Of a DNA stretch of 64,000 nt, positions 32,266-43,684 are shown one piece after another. The translations under genes and the position numbers were made by a program. This DNA is from Tuctoria greenei (Eukaryota > Streptophyta > Magnoliopsida > Poales > Poaceae). A model generated the notes under the pieces. The model saw only the letters and a list, made by a program, of their open reading frames with translations. It did no database searches and was not told the DNA's origin. The first letter of the stretch is position 1; each line of letters starts with the position of its first letter. The stretch is from the NCBI GenBank assembly GCA_036927565.1, contig JAYESD010000001.1:14694001-14758000 (forward strand). Reading direction: 5' to 3'.

Positions 32266-34955
32266 CGGTCACACACTCATTAGTGAACAAGCAATTATAA
32301 CCCTTGTCACATAATTGAGATATGGACAAAAGGTTATTATCTAAGGAGTCCACATGCAAAACATGAGAAAGCGTGTGTTGAGATGATATTGCAATTTTAC
32401 CGATATCGAGCACCCTTCCTTGACTATTGTCTCCAAAATATATGCTCTCGCTTGGATCCTCATTTTCTTCATATTCTACAAACATTCTTCGTTCTCTGGT
32501 CATATGGTTTGTGCATCAATTGTCTAGCACTCATTTTGCTCTACCAGAGGAGTAGGCCAACAAAAACAAATTATGTCTTGGTTTTAGGTACCCAAGCTTG
32601 CTTGGGTCCTTTGAGGTTAGTTACAAGAGATTTGGGCACCCACACATGGAACTTGGTGTTCCCATGGCGTGGCCCAACATATTTGGCATGCACTTTACCA
32701 AAAGTATTTTCATAAGAACATAAGATGCATCAAAAGTTATAAACAATAATTGTTGCTCATATGTGTTAACGTTTTTGAACTTATCAACATTGTTAGGTTT
32801 TCTAACTTGAGGGGAGTTTCCCTTCACAAAGACAATGCGATCCTTGTTATTATTATGGTATATAGCATTTTGCTTTTCACCATAGGAATACTCAATGCCA
32901 TATTTGACATTAGGAGGTCTTGTGGCCAAGTATGCACTGTTTCTCCTTGTCAAATATGCCACCACGGGAAGGATGCTTGTCCTTGGTCGAGGTTGACTTG
33001 TCCTTCAAGCTAGTATAAATTTTAGCACATGCACAGGTAGTAGTAGGTTCAGTTTTAAGGGTTGAGAAGGTGAGCTTGAAGAGGATGAAGGGTCACTTCG
33101 CTTGAGTGACTCAACTTGTACCTCAAGGATCTTGTTAGCTTTGGTCAAGTTAGCAAGATCATCCTTGATGGTAGCATTTAAGTCGCTTAGCTTCAAGCAA
33201 GCTTCCTTGCTCGAAGCTAACTCAAGTTCAAGCGACTTGCTTCACTCCTTTTCATGTTCAAGGTGCTTTTTGATCTTAAGATACTCTTTCTTTTGAAGGA
33301 TGATCATATCTTCTTGTCGATCAACAAGCTCATCCTTATCAATAAGTTTATCCATTAAGAATTTCATTCTTGCGGCAACTTTCTTATCAAGGCCAACAAG
33401 CATATCTTTATTATCACTATTGGCATCACTATCACTAGAGTAAGAATGCGAGGAGGAAGATTTATATGTTACCTTTCTTTTACCTTCCTTCGCCATGAGA
33501 CAGGTGTTGTTGTCCTTCCATGTGCCGATAGTTGGAAAGAGGGTGGATTTCTTCGTTGTCTTCTTGATGGCTATGCTAGCCATCTCCTCTACCTCTTCGG
33601 ATGAGGACTCATCATTTGAATCCCACTCCTTTCCTAGGTGCGCCTGTCCATCTTGCTTTTTCTTCTTTAAGAACTTCTTAGGTTGAGGCTTTGTTTCCTT
33701 GGTCTTCTTCTTGTTTTCTTTATATGGGCAATCAACTATAAAGTGGTCATATTCACCACAGTTATAGCAAGCCCGCCTCAACTTCGGTCTTGACTTTTAT
33801 TTGTGTTTTCCTTCACTTGATTTACCCCCTTGTCTTCTCTTCATCATCCTCTTGAATTTCTTCATGAAGAGGATCATGTCTTCCTCATCTATGTCGCTGC
33901 TCTCATCATCGCTGTCACCTTCATCTTGAGCCTCTCGAGCTTCTTTTGACAAGGGCTTGCAAGTGGATTTTAAGGCGACCCCTTTCTTCTTTGTCGAGGT
34001 GAGCTCGACAATCTCCTTGACATTTTTTGCTTGCTTCTCCATCATTTCAAAGTTGATGATCTTCCCAAGCAATTCGTCTGAGGTCATTTTCTTGTTCCGG
34101 GGCTCTCTCTAATCATCGAGCACAAGGTAACATTGCGGGGCATGAAAGCTCTAAGGATGAGTTTCACCACCTCGTGATCGTTCCACTTCTTACTTCCATA
34201 TGCTCGAACCTTGTTTATGAGAGTCTTCAACCGGTTGTACATGTCTTGCGGCGACTCATCTTCTTCTATGGCGAATCTTCCCAATTCGCCTTTGATCATT
34301 TCGATCTTCGCCTTTTGCACATGACAATCGCCTTAGTGCAGTTTGCAAAGTGTCCCATATTTCCTTTGCAATCTCGAGTCCATCCACCTTGGTGAACTCG
34401 TCCCAACTTAGTGATGATGTGATGGCCGCTGCAGCTTGAGCATTCCGATGAATTGCTTGCTCTTGGCTTGGTGTGAGCTCTTCATCGTCGTCTAGGATAT
34501 GTATACCTGTGCACACTATATGCCTCAAGTTGGGGTTAAGTGAGATTAAATGCATTTTCATGTTTTGCCTCCACATTAAGTAATCATTGCCATCAAAGTG
34601 TGGGGATTTTCCTAGAGGAATAGAAAAATAATGGCTATTGTTAGAATTTAGACGATCGTAGTTGAAAGGATATCGGGAGTAGTCGGTGTGACTACTCCCC
34701 TTCTTCTTCTTCTTCTCATCTTCAATCTTCATTTTCCCTTTGGAGAGGGCTTTCTTCCTTAGGAGTGCCTTGAGTTCAAGCGTCTTCCCATCGTCATCCT
34801 CGAAGTCCTGAATGGCGTCGAGGAGCTTCTCCAATTTTGAGCCTTTTCATCTTCAACCTTCTTCTTGGTTGAGGCTCTTGTGCACATCCTTCATATCCGA
34901 CATTTTCTCTTTGAGCGATTAGTATCCTCTTGAAGAGTCTTGCTCTGATACCAAT
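32266..34955 (-). pseudogene. Copia X gag and protease (right internal part)
   Basis: Gag begins near 34900. The capsid domain is in 34834-34256, with a frameshift near 34335. Further segments are 34320-33797, and the zinc knuckle C-Y-N-C-G-E-Y-D-H-F with its Lys-rich tail at 33781-33242. A coiled-coil region (33196-33005) precedes the linker (32965-32621). The protease active-site region lies near 32520, where the usual D-S-G is degraded, and the frame runs 32503 to 32270. Several frameshifts break the ORF. It keeps the Trp codon that is a stop in copia A, and lacks copia A's palindrome insert. The protein continues across gypsy G into 1-1727. Confidence 0.85.
34942..34953 (-). other. Copia X primer binding site
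   Basis: The minus strand reads TGGTATCAGAGC, a perfect 12-base match to the initiator tRNA-Met primer site, two bases inside the LTR. Confidence 0.9.
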
Positions 34956-35018
34956 TGAATGTGGCCTAGAGGTTGGTGAATATGCCTTTTTTTATTTTTA
35001 ATCAGAACCTGCAACACT
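34956..35018 (-). repeat. Copia X 5' LTR, part 1
   Basis: It starts TGAATGTGGCCTAGAGG like the copia A LTRs. It is interrupted by CACTA-2 after the target site ACT (35016-35018). Confidence 0.9.
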
Positions 35019-35325
35019 CACTACAGGAATCGTGACAATAGACGACGGCCAAGTTAATAGACGACGGTCCCGTCGTCTTTAAATTAATAGACGACGGTAC
35101 TTTCTAGCCGTCGTCAATAAGGCCGTAATTGACGATGATTGACCTAGACCCGTCGTCAATTACTTAAATACGACAGTGGGCCGTCGTCTATTAATGTCCG
35201 TCGTCAATAACGTGCTGAATAAGGCCCGCTCTAAGTCGTTATAGACGACGGTGACCACAGGCCGTCGTCTATAAGGTGTAACATACGAGGGTGACCTTTT
35301 ACCGTCGTCTATTAGGGGCTATTTC
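35019..35325. repeat. CACTA-2 left subterminal repeat array
   Basis: Direct and inverted copies of ATAGACGACGG and CCGTCGTC occur about every 15-40 bases, a probable TNPA-type binding array. Confidence 0.82.
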
Positions 35326-36016
35326 CAGCACGCGTGCGACTAAGTCCTCATTTGGCTTCCTCCATCGTTCGCGCTCGAGGCCGCCGCCGCTGGTGTTCCA
35401 CTCTCGCCGAGCCACCGCCGAGGTACGCCGCCCCTCCCATCCGCCTTCTCCCCACCGCGCACCGCCTCTTCCCACCACACGCCGCCTTCCCCCCCCACCC
35501 CCCCCCCCCCCCCGCGCCGCCTCTTCCGACCACGCGCTGCCCCCTCGCAGTCGCCTCCTCCCCACTGTGCGCCGCCGCCCCCTCCCCGTCCGCCCTATCG
35601 GCAGCCCCGACTCCTCCCCATCGCCCCCTATCGGCAACCCCGTCCCCACAACCCTCCACCGTGGGACACCACCCCCCCCCCCCTCCCGCCACCTCCTCGC
35701 CGACCTCTCCCCCCTATGTTAGGCTATTTTAGCCTCTTTTATCTTCTCTGTAATGTTGTAGTCCCTTGACTAATTGTTGTTAGCTAAGAATTAGTCCACT
35801 TTTAACTGTAATGTTATCTTCTCTGTAATGTTATCTTCTCTGTAATGTGGGATAAGAATTAGTCCACTTTTAACTCCATGTTTTGATAGATTAGAACTAA
35901 CCTAAGAGTATGTTTGCAAGTAGGTTCTATGGGGGATGATTTGGTTTAACATGTCGCTTGTCATGAGCCATGATATAACCAACAAAGATTATTATGTAAG
36001 TTTCAAAATCATAAAT
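35326..36016. other. CACTA-2 GC-rich leader
   Basis: A C-rich tract (35340-35715) includes C runs near 35491-35512 and 35671-35685. Pro-rich and Gly-rich ORFs open on both strands at once, which indicates composition rather than coding. By analogy with CACTA-1 it may be a 5' untranslated exon. From 35740 the sequence is AT-rich with nothing recognised. Confidence 0.4.
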
Positions 36017-36235
36017 CTAAACTAGATGAGAAAAAATATCAGATAGAATACGGGATGAGTGAGTAATTCCTTGGGTGCAGGGCAGCCATGACAATCGTAA
36101 AACTGCATGCATCAACTTCATTGGCTCTAGAATACTGGAGCTTGACCCATTGGACCTCATTCTTCTAGGTTCAGATTCCATCACTCTCAACACTTCATCA
36201 ATATAAAAAACATTGTCTTTACCCAAATAGAGCAA
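36017..36235 (-). other. Possible captured coding fragment in CACTA-2, unrecognised
   Basis: A 72-codon minus-strand frame has a plausible protein composition (Y-L-G-K-D-N-V-F-Y-I-D-E-V-L) and no family I recognise. A partial second copy of the surrounding sequence lies at about 36358-36466, sharing ACAAAGATTATTATGTAAG and the CTCTAGAAT..TGGAGCTTG stretch. It may be captured exon sequence that was partly duplicated. The region 36470-37354 shows nothing else I can identify. Confidence 0.3.
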
Positions 36236-37354
36236 AGAGAGGTAAAAGTATTCAGTTCTAATAGTTGTCTTCCCTACGCTTGCTGGTGTTTATAGTAGCA
36301 TTCTTACGGGTAGTAACAGATTGCTCGAACCTTGGACTTGACCAATGGGCCTATAACAACAAAGATTATTATGTAAGTTTTGAAAATTATAATCTAAACT
36401 GCGCGCATCACCTTCATTAGCTCTAGAATCTTGGAGCTTGTCCCTTTAGACCTCATTCTGCTGAGTAGAGAAGAAAACAGGAAGACAGACCATAACAAAA
36501 CATTCATACAGGTCATCCATCTCCACATCAACCGATACTAGTACCTTTTAACTACTGAACAGTATTCGGGTATTAACTGCCTTTTGACGCATTAACCTAG
36601 CCCAAAGCACTGCTACTTCCAAAGAACACACATTTCCAGAGTAACAGGACCGATATACTTGGAGAGAGAGAAGGTAGAGAACAATAACAAATCTCGTACT
36701 GATCCAAGGGACATGACCCACCTGATATCAAGTCAATTGCAACAGCTGGCTGACTTGTAGACCATCTAACTGCTGGGACGAAATGCCAGTGACAGGAACG
36801 GGTTCCAGTTAATCATGGTCTTAGTTAATCATGGAAGTAGTTAATTTTGAAATTGCTAAGCCTGCATGATATTGTAAACTGAAAATCATTCGGATCATAA
36901 TCCTAAAAATAATTTGCTATTCTTAGTGACTAAACACCACTTACTTTTAACTAATGTCCTGCGGTTTTGTTTTTGATGTCATTAGGCATAATAGTTCTGC
37001 TCTTTTCAGTTGTACTGAACGTGTAATTGTTTATTATTTGGTTTGTTTATTAATATGTAAATATAAGGGTTTTGGGCTGGCCCGGCCCGACCCCACACAA
37101 CACGACACGGAATAAATACGTTCGTGCCGTATAGACAGTTGTAGTCGTAATGTATGCGTCGAGACGACACGGAAGCGAACGACGATGGTGAGGAAGTCAA
37201 TCACCCGCGATTGCGCAGACGGTGGATCCGGAAGGGGAATTGTCATCTAAGACCAACTTTCCTCCTCTTTCTCTCGTTCTTTCCTCTTGTAAATTACTTA
37301 AAAATGAAAATGAGGAACGTAACCTATATCAATGCGTCACCCATTTCAGATTGG

Positions 37355-37387
37355 CACGTCTCACATGCTATTGGCATGTGAGACGTG
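37355..37387. repeat. Perfect short palindrome in CACTA-2
   Basis: The arms CACGTCTCACATGC (37355-37368) and GCATGTGAGACGTG (37374-37387) are perfectly complementary over 14 bases with a 5-base loop. Confidence 0.9.
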
Positions 37388-37420
37388 AAGGTTCGAAATT
37401 GTCCCTTTTTGGACAGCCTG

Positions 37421-37615
37421 AGAGTGACCAAGGGGGCGTGGCTTGTGACGAGACGCAGGTCTGGATCTGGACGAGATTTCGACGGCATAACCCTGTTGTT
37501 CTCAGCTGCACCATTTTTGGGCGTGCAGTGGAGAACAACGGGGTTATGCTGCCGAAATTTCGTCCGGATCCAGATCACACGTCCCGTCATGAGCACACTC
37601 CGCTCGGTCACTCTT
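37421..37615. repeat. ~195 bp foldback in CACTA-2
   Basis: Two arms of about 90 bases (from AGAGTGACC at 37421, and ending GGTCACTCT by 37615) are inverted copies with mostly transition differences. The loop is centred near 37518. It lies just upstream of the transposase start. It could be a captured or inserted small foldback element, or a hairpin-RNA source. Confidence 0.8.
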
Positions 37616-37714
37616 GGGTGGGTTTAGGACCTATCTGCCTAGTTATAGGGTTGTGACATAACATAACAATGAAACTAATAATGATTTATCTGCTTTGAAG
37701 GTATACCCTCAAAC

Positions 37715-40227
37715 ATGGCTGAAGACCGCACTTGGATGTATACTGGTTGGAAAAAGGATGGGAGTCACTCAGATGAGTGGTTCACCAAGACGGATGCTTT
37801 CATACAACGAGCTTTTTCATTGTCAAACAACAGCAAGGTGCGGTTCCCATGTATCAAATGTCAAAATGCGAAGTGTTTCTACAAAGTGACATTGACGTTC
37901 CACTTGTGTTGAAATGGTTTTATACAATGTTATGAGTTATGGACCTTTCACGGCGAGACACCTTCGCAAGCCGTAGAAGATCGAGATGGGGATGATAGCA
38001 CTGGTGTCGATAGGATGGACGAGATGCTTGAAGCCATAAATCCTGTATTGACGGAGGATTCTCCTACAACGGAGGAAAAGGAGTTCTTCGAGCGTCTCAA
38101 GACATCAGAACAACCGGTGCAAGAACACACCAAAATGACGGTCCTCAATTTCATGACTAGATTTATGGCAGTTAAGTCTAAGTATTTCTTCTCCAATAAT
38201 TGCTACAACGACCTCATCAAATTGACCAGCGATGTCCTTTCGCAGCCTCATAAATTGCCTAAGGATATGTATCATTCTAAGAAATTGATTTCTAATCTTG
38301 GTATGAACTATGAGAAGATTGATATGTGTCCAGACCACTGCATGCTTTTCTGGAAAGAGCATGCCAACAAGAACAAGTGTTTAAATGTGATAAGGCGAGA
38401 TTTTTCGAAGTTATTAATGAAGACGGTACAAAAGTAATGACTGAAGTTGCACAGAAGTAGCTTCGCTACTTGCCTGTCACACCTAGGTTGAAGCGCTTGT
38501 TTCTCTCAAAGAAAACAGCCAGACACATGAGCTGGCACAAAGAAGGTGTACGCGAGAATGACGGAATGATGGTGCACCCGTCCGACGGTGAGGCATGGAA
38601 AGCGCTTGACCACTTCGATCCAGATTTCGCCAATGACGCGAGAAATGTTCGCATGGGGTTGGCGACAAATGGCTTTTCACCATTCAGTACAAACGCAACA
38701 CCATACTCTTGTTGGCCTGTGTTCGCTATTCCGTACAGCTTACCACCATCTCTTTGTATGAAGTACGAGTTCATGTTCCTTTGCCTTATTGTACCTGGAC
38801 CGGATCATCCCGGTTCATGACTAAACGTGATGTTGAAGCCGTTGATTGAAGAGTTGAAAATGTTATGGACAGTAATTGAAGTGTACGACTGCTACAAAAA
38901 ACAGAAATTCAACCTTCGAGCTGCATACTTGTGGTCTGTCCATGATTTCCCAGCTTACGACATGGTTTCTGGCTGGAGCACTCATGGTCGTTTGACATGT
39001 CCAATATGTGCTTCGGACACGGAATGTTTTCGTTTAAAGCATGGTGGCAAGATTTGCTACTTTGATTGCCACAAACGTTGGTTACCGCCCAATCACGTAT
39101 TTAGGCAACAAAGAAATGCCTTCAGGAAGGACACCGTTGTCAAAAAAGGACCACCACAACATCTAAAAGGGTCGGAGATTGTTGAACAGTTGAACAACTT
39201 AGTGCCAGATGAAGATCATCTTGGATATTTTGTTGGTTACGGAGAGGACCACAATTGGACTCATATATGTGCACTATGGGAGCTACCGTGTGTTAAGTCC
39301 TTAATCTTAATGCATAACATTGATGTCATGCATCAGGAACGTAACATGGGCGAATGCATCATAAGCACATGCTTCGATGTGACCAGCAGAACAAGAGACA
39401 ATATAAAGGCTCGTAAGGATTTGGCAGAGGTTTGTAATCGTCCAACTCTTGAGCTATCTGAAGCTGGTGGCAAACCGCGTGCTTCTTTCTGTCTTCGACC
39501 AAAAGAAAAGAAAGAAGTCTTTAAGTGGTTGAAAAGTTTGAAATTCCCAGACGGTTATGCTGCTAGCCTGAGACGAGCCATAAATGTTAAGACTGGAAAT
39601 CTCATAGGGTTGAAGAGTCATGATTATCACATAATCATGGAAAGACTACTGCCAGTTATGTTTCGAGGCTACATTGACGATGCAGTGTGGAAGGTGTTAA
39701 CCGAGCTTAGCTACTTTTATAGATAGCTTTGTGCTAAAGAAATCACAAGGGAGATGATGGAGAAGTTGGAATGGGAGATACCTGTGCTTTTATGTAAGAT
39801 GGAAAAAGTTTTCCCTCCAGGGTTCTTCAATCCAATGCAACATCTTCTGATTCATCTTCCATATGAAGCTAAAGTGGGCGGCCCTGTGCAATATAGGTGG
39901 ATGTATCACGTTGAAAGAGCACTCGGGTGTCTTAAACCAATGGTTCGCAATCGGGCAAGGGTTGAAGGAAGCATCGCCAAAGCATACGCCATTCAAGAGA
40001 TAGGATACTTTTCAAGTGTATATTTTGCAGAAGAAAACAATGTTAATGTTTCCATGTTGCGGTGCAATATGGATGAAGCACCCCCTTGTAGCAACCTCTC
40101 AATTTTTCAAACGAGAGGCACTACTATTGGTAGCGGCACGAGCTACAATATTGAAACAGATGACAAGACAGCTGCTTTCCTATACATGTACGGTAATATA
40201 GAGGGGATGGAAGAATATTTTCAGTAA
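37715..40227 (+). pseudogene. CACTA-2 Tnp2-type transposase (stops and frameshifts)
   Basis: The start at 37715 gives the transposase-associated domain (R-T-W-M-Y; P-C-I-K-C-Q-N). After frame changes near 37890 and 38390 the main frame runs from 38470 to 40227. It carries R-L-K-R-L-F, H-M-S-W-H-K-E-G and W-K-A-L-D-H-F-D-P-D-F-A. Next are the Tnp2 core (P-A-Y-D-M-V-S-G-W-S-T-H-G; C-P-I-C; L-M-H-N-I-D-V-M-H-Q-E-R-N) and H-D-Y-H-I-I-M-E-R-L-L-P, then a DUF4218-like region (W-M-Y-H-V-E-R-A-L-G). In-frame stops lie at 38458, 38818 and 39724. The first and third fit Gln codons changed to TAG. It catalyses cut-and-paste transposition when intact. Confidence 0.9.
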
Positions 40228-40499
40228 GTATTTGTTCAACATCTATAATAATTAGCGTGTTGTGTTATACATCTATGCTAATTATTCTGTTTTTTCCTTA
40301 TTTAGTGAGTTCGATCAACAAAATTGGAAATTGAAGCAGCAACCTACGCTTTGACAAATACAATTGATGCGATATTATGGAGTACAAGGAGGGCCTAACT
40401 TCATATCCTGGTTTCATGCACAAGTAATGTGTTTTGTTTCTCTTAGTAATTACATGTATAGCATAAAATAGTCTTCTAACTTCGTATGTTGAACAGTGC

Positions 40500-41129
40500 A
40501 AAAAACGAGCCGGTGTCCATGAAGATTTGCGGCAACTGTCCTACGGATTCATTAAAATTAAAAGTTACGGTCGATACGACATCAATGGGTTCCGATTTCG
40601 TTCCACTCAATTTGAAACTCAACGTCCTTTCAGGGCAACATGTAACACCGGAGTTGTGACGAGGGTAGTTGACGCCGAAGGACGTGAAACTAATTATTAT
40701 GGGATCATTAAAAATATCCTTGAATTCAGTTTTGCGGGGAATAAGGTCCTTAAAGTAATCTTCTTTGACTGCGATTGGTTTGATCATAATCATGGAACTC
40801 GACAAAACCAATTTGGCATGGTAGAAGTAAAACACAAGGACCGGCTACAAGGCTGCGACACCTTCGTCCTTGCACACCAAGTCGAGCAAGTGTATTATCT
40901 ACATTATCCTTGTGAAAAGCTTAATGCTTGGTGGGTTGTACACAAGGTGAATCCTCGTGAGCAGTTATATACACCAGACAATGATGGATACCTTGATGAT
41001 GAGGTTGATGTTGTTTACCAAGAACAAGAGTTGTCGGACTCTTTTATCGTCGAGCCTGGTTTAGGACTCGATGACTTAGTTGGAGATGCAGAAGATGTAG
41101 AAACTCCTAAGATGCAAAAACGAAAATGA
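40500..41129 (+). CDS. CACTA-2 transposase C-terminal exon (DUF4216-like)
   Basis: An open frame follows two short introns (GTAAGT-like donor at 40224, noncoding 40228-40500). It begins near A-K-N-E-P-V-S-M-K-I-C-G. It includes a DUF4216-like core (F-F-D-C-D-W-F-D; A-H-Q-V-E-Q-V-Y-Y-L-H-Y-P) and an acidic tail ending M-Q-K-R-K-stop at 41129. This domain is normally the C-terminal part of CACTA Tnp2 proteins, and its order after the DUF4218 region fits. It is an exon of the preceding gene, not a separate gene. Confidence 0.75.
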   Translation, partial: KKRAGVHEDLRQLSYGFIKIKSYGRYDINGFRFRSTQFETQRPFRATCNTGVVTRVVDAEGRETNYYGIIKNILEFSFAGNKVLKVIFFDCDWFDHNHGTRQNQFGMVEVKHKDRLQGCDTFVLAHQVEQVYYLHYPCEKLNAWWVVHKVNPREQLYTPDNDGYLDDEVDVVYQEQELSDSFIVEPGLGLDDLVGDAEDVETPKMQKRK

Positions 41130-41297
41130 AAACAGGCAACTTCCACTACAGAAGATCGATGGTCCGGTTTACGGAGTAGAGTACATGAGTGTGATGCTGA
41201 TGACTTTTAAAATTGAGTACAAGTAACATTTGCTTCATCTCTTCTTTCTTCTTCAATATTTTCCATTACATTCTTTAACAATTTTTTATTAAACAGG

Positions 41298-43684
41298 ATG
41301 TCGTCGAGGAGCAGCAGGCGACGAGGGACAGAGGCACAGAGCTTTCTGTCACCGAGAGCCACAAGAGGAGACGAGGTCTTCCAGGGCAGTCAGCTTAGCA
41401 GAGGTAGATGGGCTCAGTTGGTGAGCCATCTGCCGCAGTTGTCATGTGGCCAGGTAAAGAACATTTAATTACATAAATTATATAATTAATTGTTTATTCT
41501 CTAATATGAATCTTTGAAATTGTCAGGACGACTCTATGTTCGAGGACTCAGAGGCTAGGATGCCTCTTTCGGTGCCTGCTTTGGAGCCTCCTTCGGTGCC
41601 TGCTTCAGAGTCTTCTTCTTCGGTGCCTGCTTCAGAGCCTTCTTCTTCGATGCCACCTTGTTCAGAGCCAGTGCAGTTGGGTGACCCCACTTCTGGGTCA
41701 CCTGATGTGGAGCCAGCTGCACAGCGACGGACTAGGAGGAGCCACTACGTGGCTCCTCCTCCGGCTCCTGCAAACCCAAACGATCGGATCGTTATTCGTC
41801 CTATTAGCGATAAGTAAGTAAATCTTTAACAATTCAGATATTTAAAGGCTTATATATATACTAATTGAGAATCATATATCAGGGCTTGGGAGGATTGTTC
41901 GTTCACAGGGTAGGGACACCACAAGCAGGTGAATTTGGTCTTGGGCAGTCTAGTTCGTTTGCACTACCCCGGTGTAGTGAACGGACAGCCTGCCACGTCT
42001 TGGGACCATTACGCTACGGCCCAGGACCTTGCTTACGGCAACCACCAGGAGGCTGTGTGGCACGACTTTATGGTAAGTATGAACAAATATTTGTGTAATA
42101 CATATTTATTATAAATTAAATACATTTACTTGTATATTTGTTCTTCCAGGCACGATACTGTTTGGAGAACGAGGCCGAGCAGACGGATCAAGATCGTCTC
42201 GTCTTCCATAACTGCGCCAGGAAGCTCGTGACTCAGTCACTATCGACGGCTCGCATTCAAGCTACGAATGCGTATTTCAAGTTGCATCCGGAGGAGGGTC
42301 AGCCGGGGAAGTACAAGGAAGGGGCCGACAAGTACTTGACGGAGGCGCAATATGCAGAGGTAAAGTGTTTATTGTACTTTACTTTATTATATGATTGTGA
42401 TCAATGCTTTCATTTAATAATAAAATGTGTGCAGGTCGGTGTACCATGGCTTGACAGCCGTCCGGACGCATATCGTGCCTTGTGTGCTCGTTGGGGGAGC
42501 CAAAACTTCCAGGGCGTGTCTAAAACCCGTCGAGAAAGTAGAGGGACGGACGGAAAACATCGTATGGGTGGGGACGGCTACATACGTCTTGCTAAACGGA
42601 TGGTAAATGTGACTTGAATTCTATTTAAGTAATTTTATAATCTTTCATTGTGCTAACATGTATCGATAGGAGCACGAGAGGGGTCAGGAGCCGTCACCTA
42701 TTGAGGTGTGGAAGAGGGGTCACTTGGGAAGTGACCCGTCGCAACCTGAGCAGCTGTCTTCTCAGATGGCGACTCAAACGTTGGTGAGTTATTTCGTTAA
42801 CTTAATTGAATTTTCTTTAATAATTTCAATAATGTTATTTTACTATGTTTCTAGGCAAAGTACGGGCAGGAGGCGCGGAGGCTTCGAGGCGAAGAGTTCA
42901 ATTGGCAGAGCGCGCCAATTGTCCCCGAAGCCGCGTATGCAATCGGTGGTGGGAAACCTCACGGACGGTGAGTTTTGTTAATTTTATTTTACTGTCACGG
43001 ACTTTGAGTTACAAAAATTTAATCATCTTACTTTGTTGTGCAGGTTGGCCATCTTCGATGGATTGGTCGACTCGAGGCAGGCGCGGGCTTCCTCGAGAGT
43101 CTCTTCATCGCAGCAGGGCGGGTCCAGCAGCAGCGGTATCGGACGAGATCTGGAGCTCCAGAGTCTTCGGGGGGAGCTCCAGAAGACGCAAGAAGCGCTC
43201 CGGACTAGGGACGAGATGCTCCAAACTAGGGATGAGATGCAGGCAGCGGCGCTTAGGGCTAGGGATGAGTATCAAAACTCGTATATGCTACAGTGGTAAG
43301 CTGCCTTCCAGGTAAGTTCTGAATGTTGTACTTAACATTTGTAATATACAAATGACATTTATAATGATTTGATTTGTATTCGCAGGCTATGAGCGCAGGA
43401 CAGCCGGCTGCGTTTCCGCAGTGGGTGCCGCCATCGACGGAGCTGCCACTCGTGCCGACGACAGGAACACAGGTACAAAATTATTCAAAATAACTGAAAC
43501 TAGTTAAACTTGTTCAAATTTAGTAAAATATGCATTTTTATACTTATAACTTTTCTAACCACACTTGCATATCACAGGGATCAGGGACGGAGGCTCAAAC
43601 TCCGTCGCCCCAAATTCCGGTGCTTGGACGACTGCCGGAGGACGACTTTCTGAACTCCGGCGGCAGCGGACGGGGTAGCGTGTG
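41298..43684 (+). CDS. CACTA-2 TNPA-like gene, about ten exons
   Basis: It starts M-S-S-R-S-S-R-R-R-R-G-T-E at 41298. Exons are separated by small introns with GTAAGT or GTGAGT donors and AG acceptors: approximate exons 41298-41453, 41525-41814, 41880-42073, 42150-42360, 42435-42602, 42670-42784, 42855-42968, 43043-43312, 43386-43471 and 43577-43684. The middle exons carry a Transposase_24-like region (C-A-R-K-L-V-T-Q-S-L; W-G-S-Q-N-F-Q-G-V-S; K-H-R-M-G-G-D-G-Y). The exon at ~43140-43300 is a heptad-like Arg/Glu/Leu coiled coil. A single stop lies near 43299 and a frame break near 41900. The En/Spm TNPA product binds the subterminal repeats; that role is inferred here. Confidence 0.72.

Noticed and set aside
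32048..32276. A stray gypsy pol fragment or a tandem second gypsy element
   Set aside because: The segment ends in CTCATCA beside the TSD CGGTC and matches the LTR part of the 3' copy. It is the start of the 5' LTR, which happens to encode the integrase tail in the other copy.
35291..35732. Proline-, arginine- or glycine-rich proteins in CACTA-2
   Set aside because: Overlapping ORFs open in several frames on both strands of a C-rich tract, which is a composition effect.
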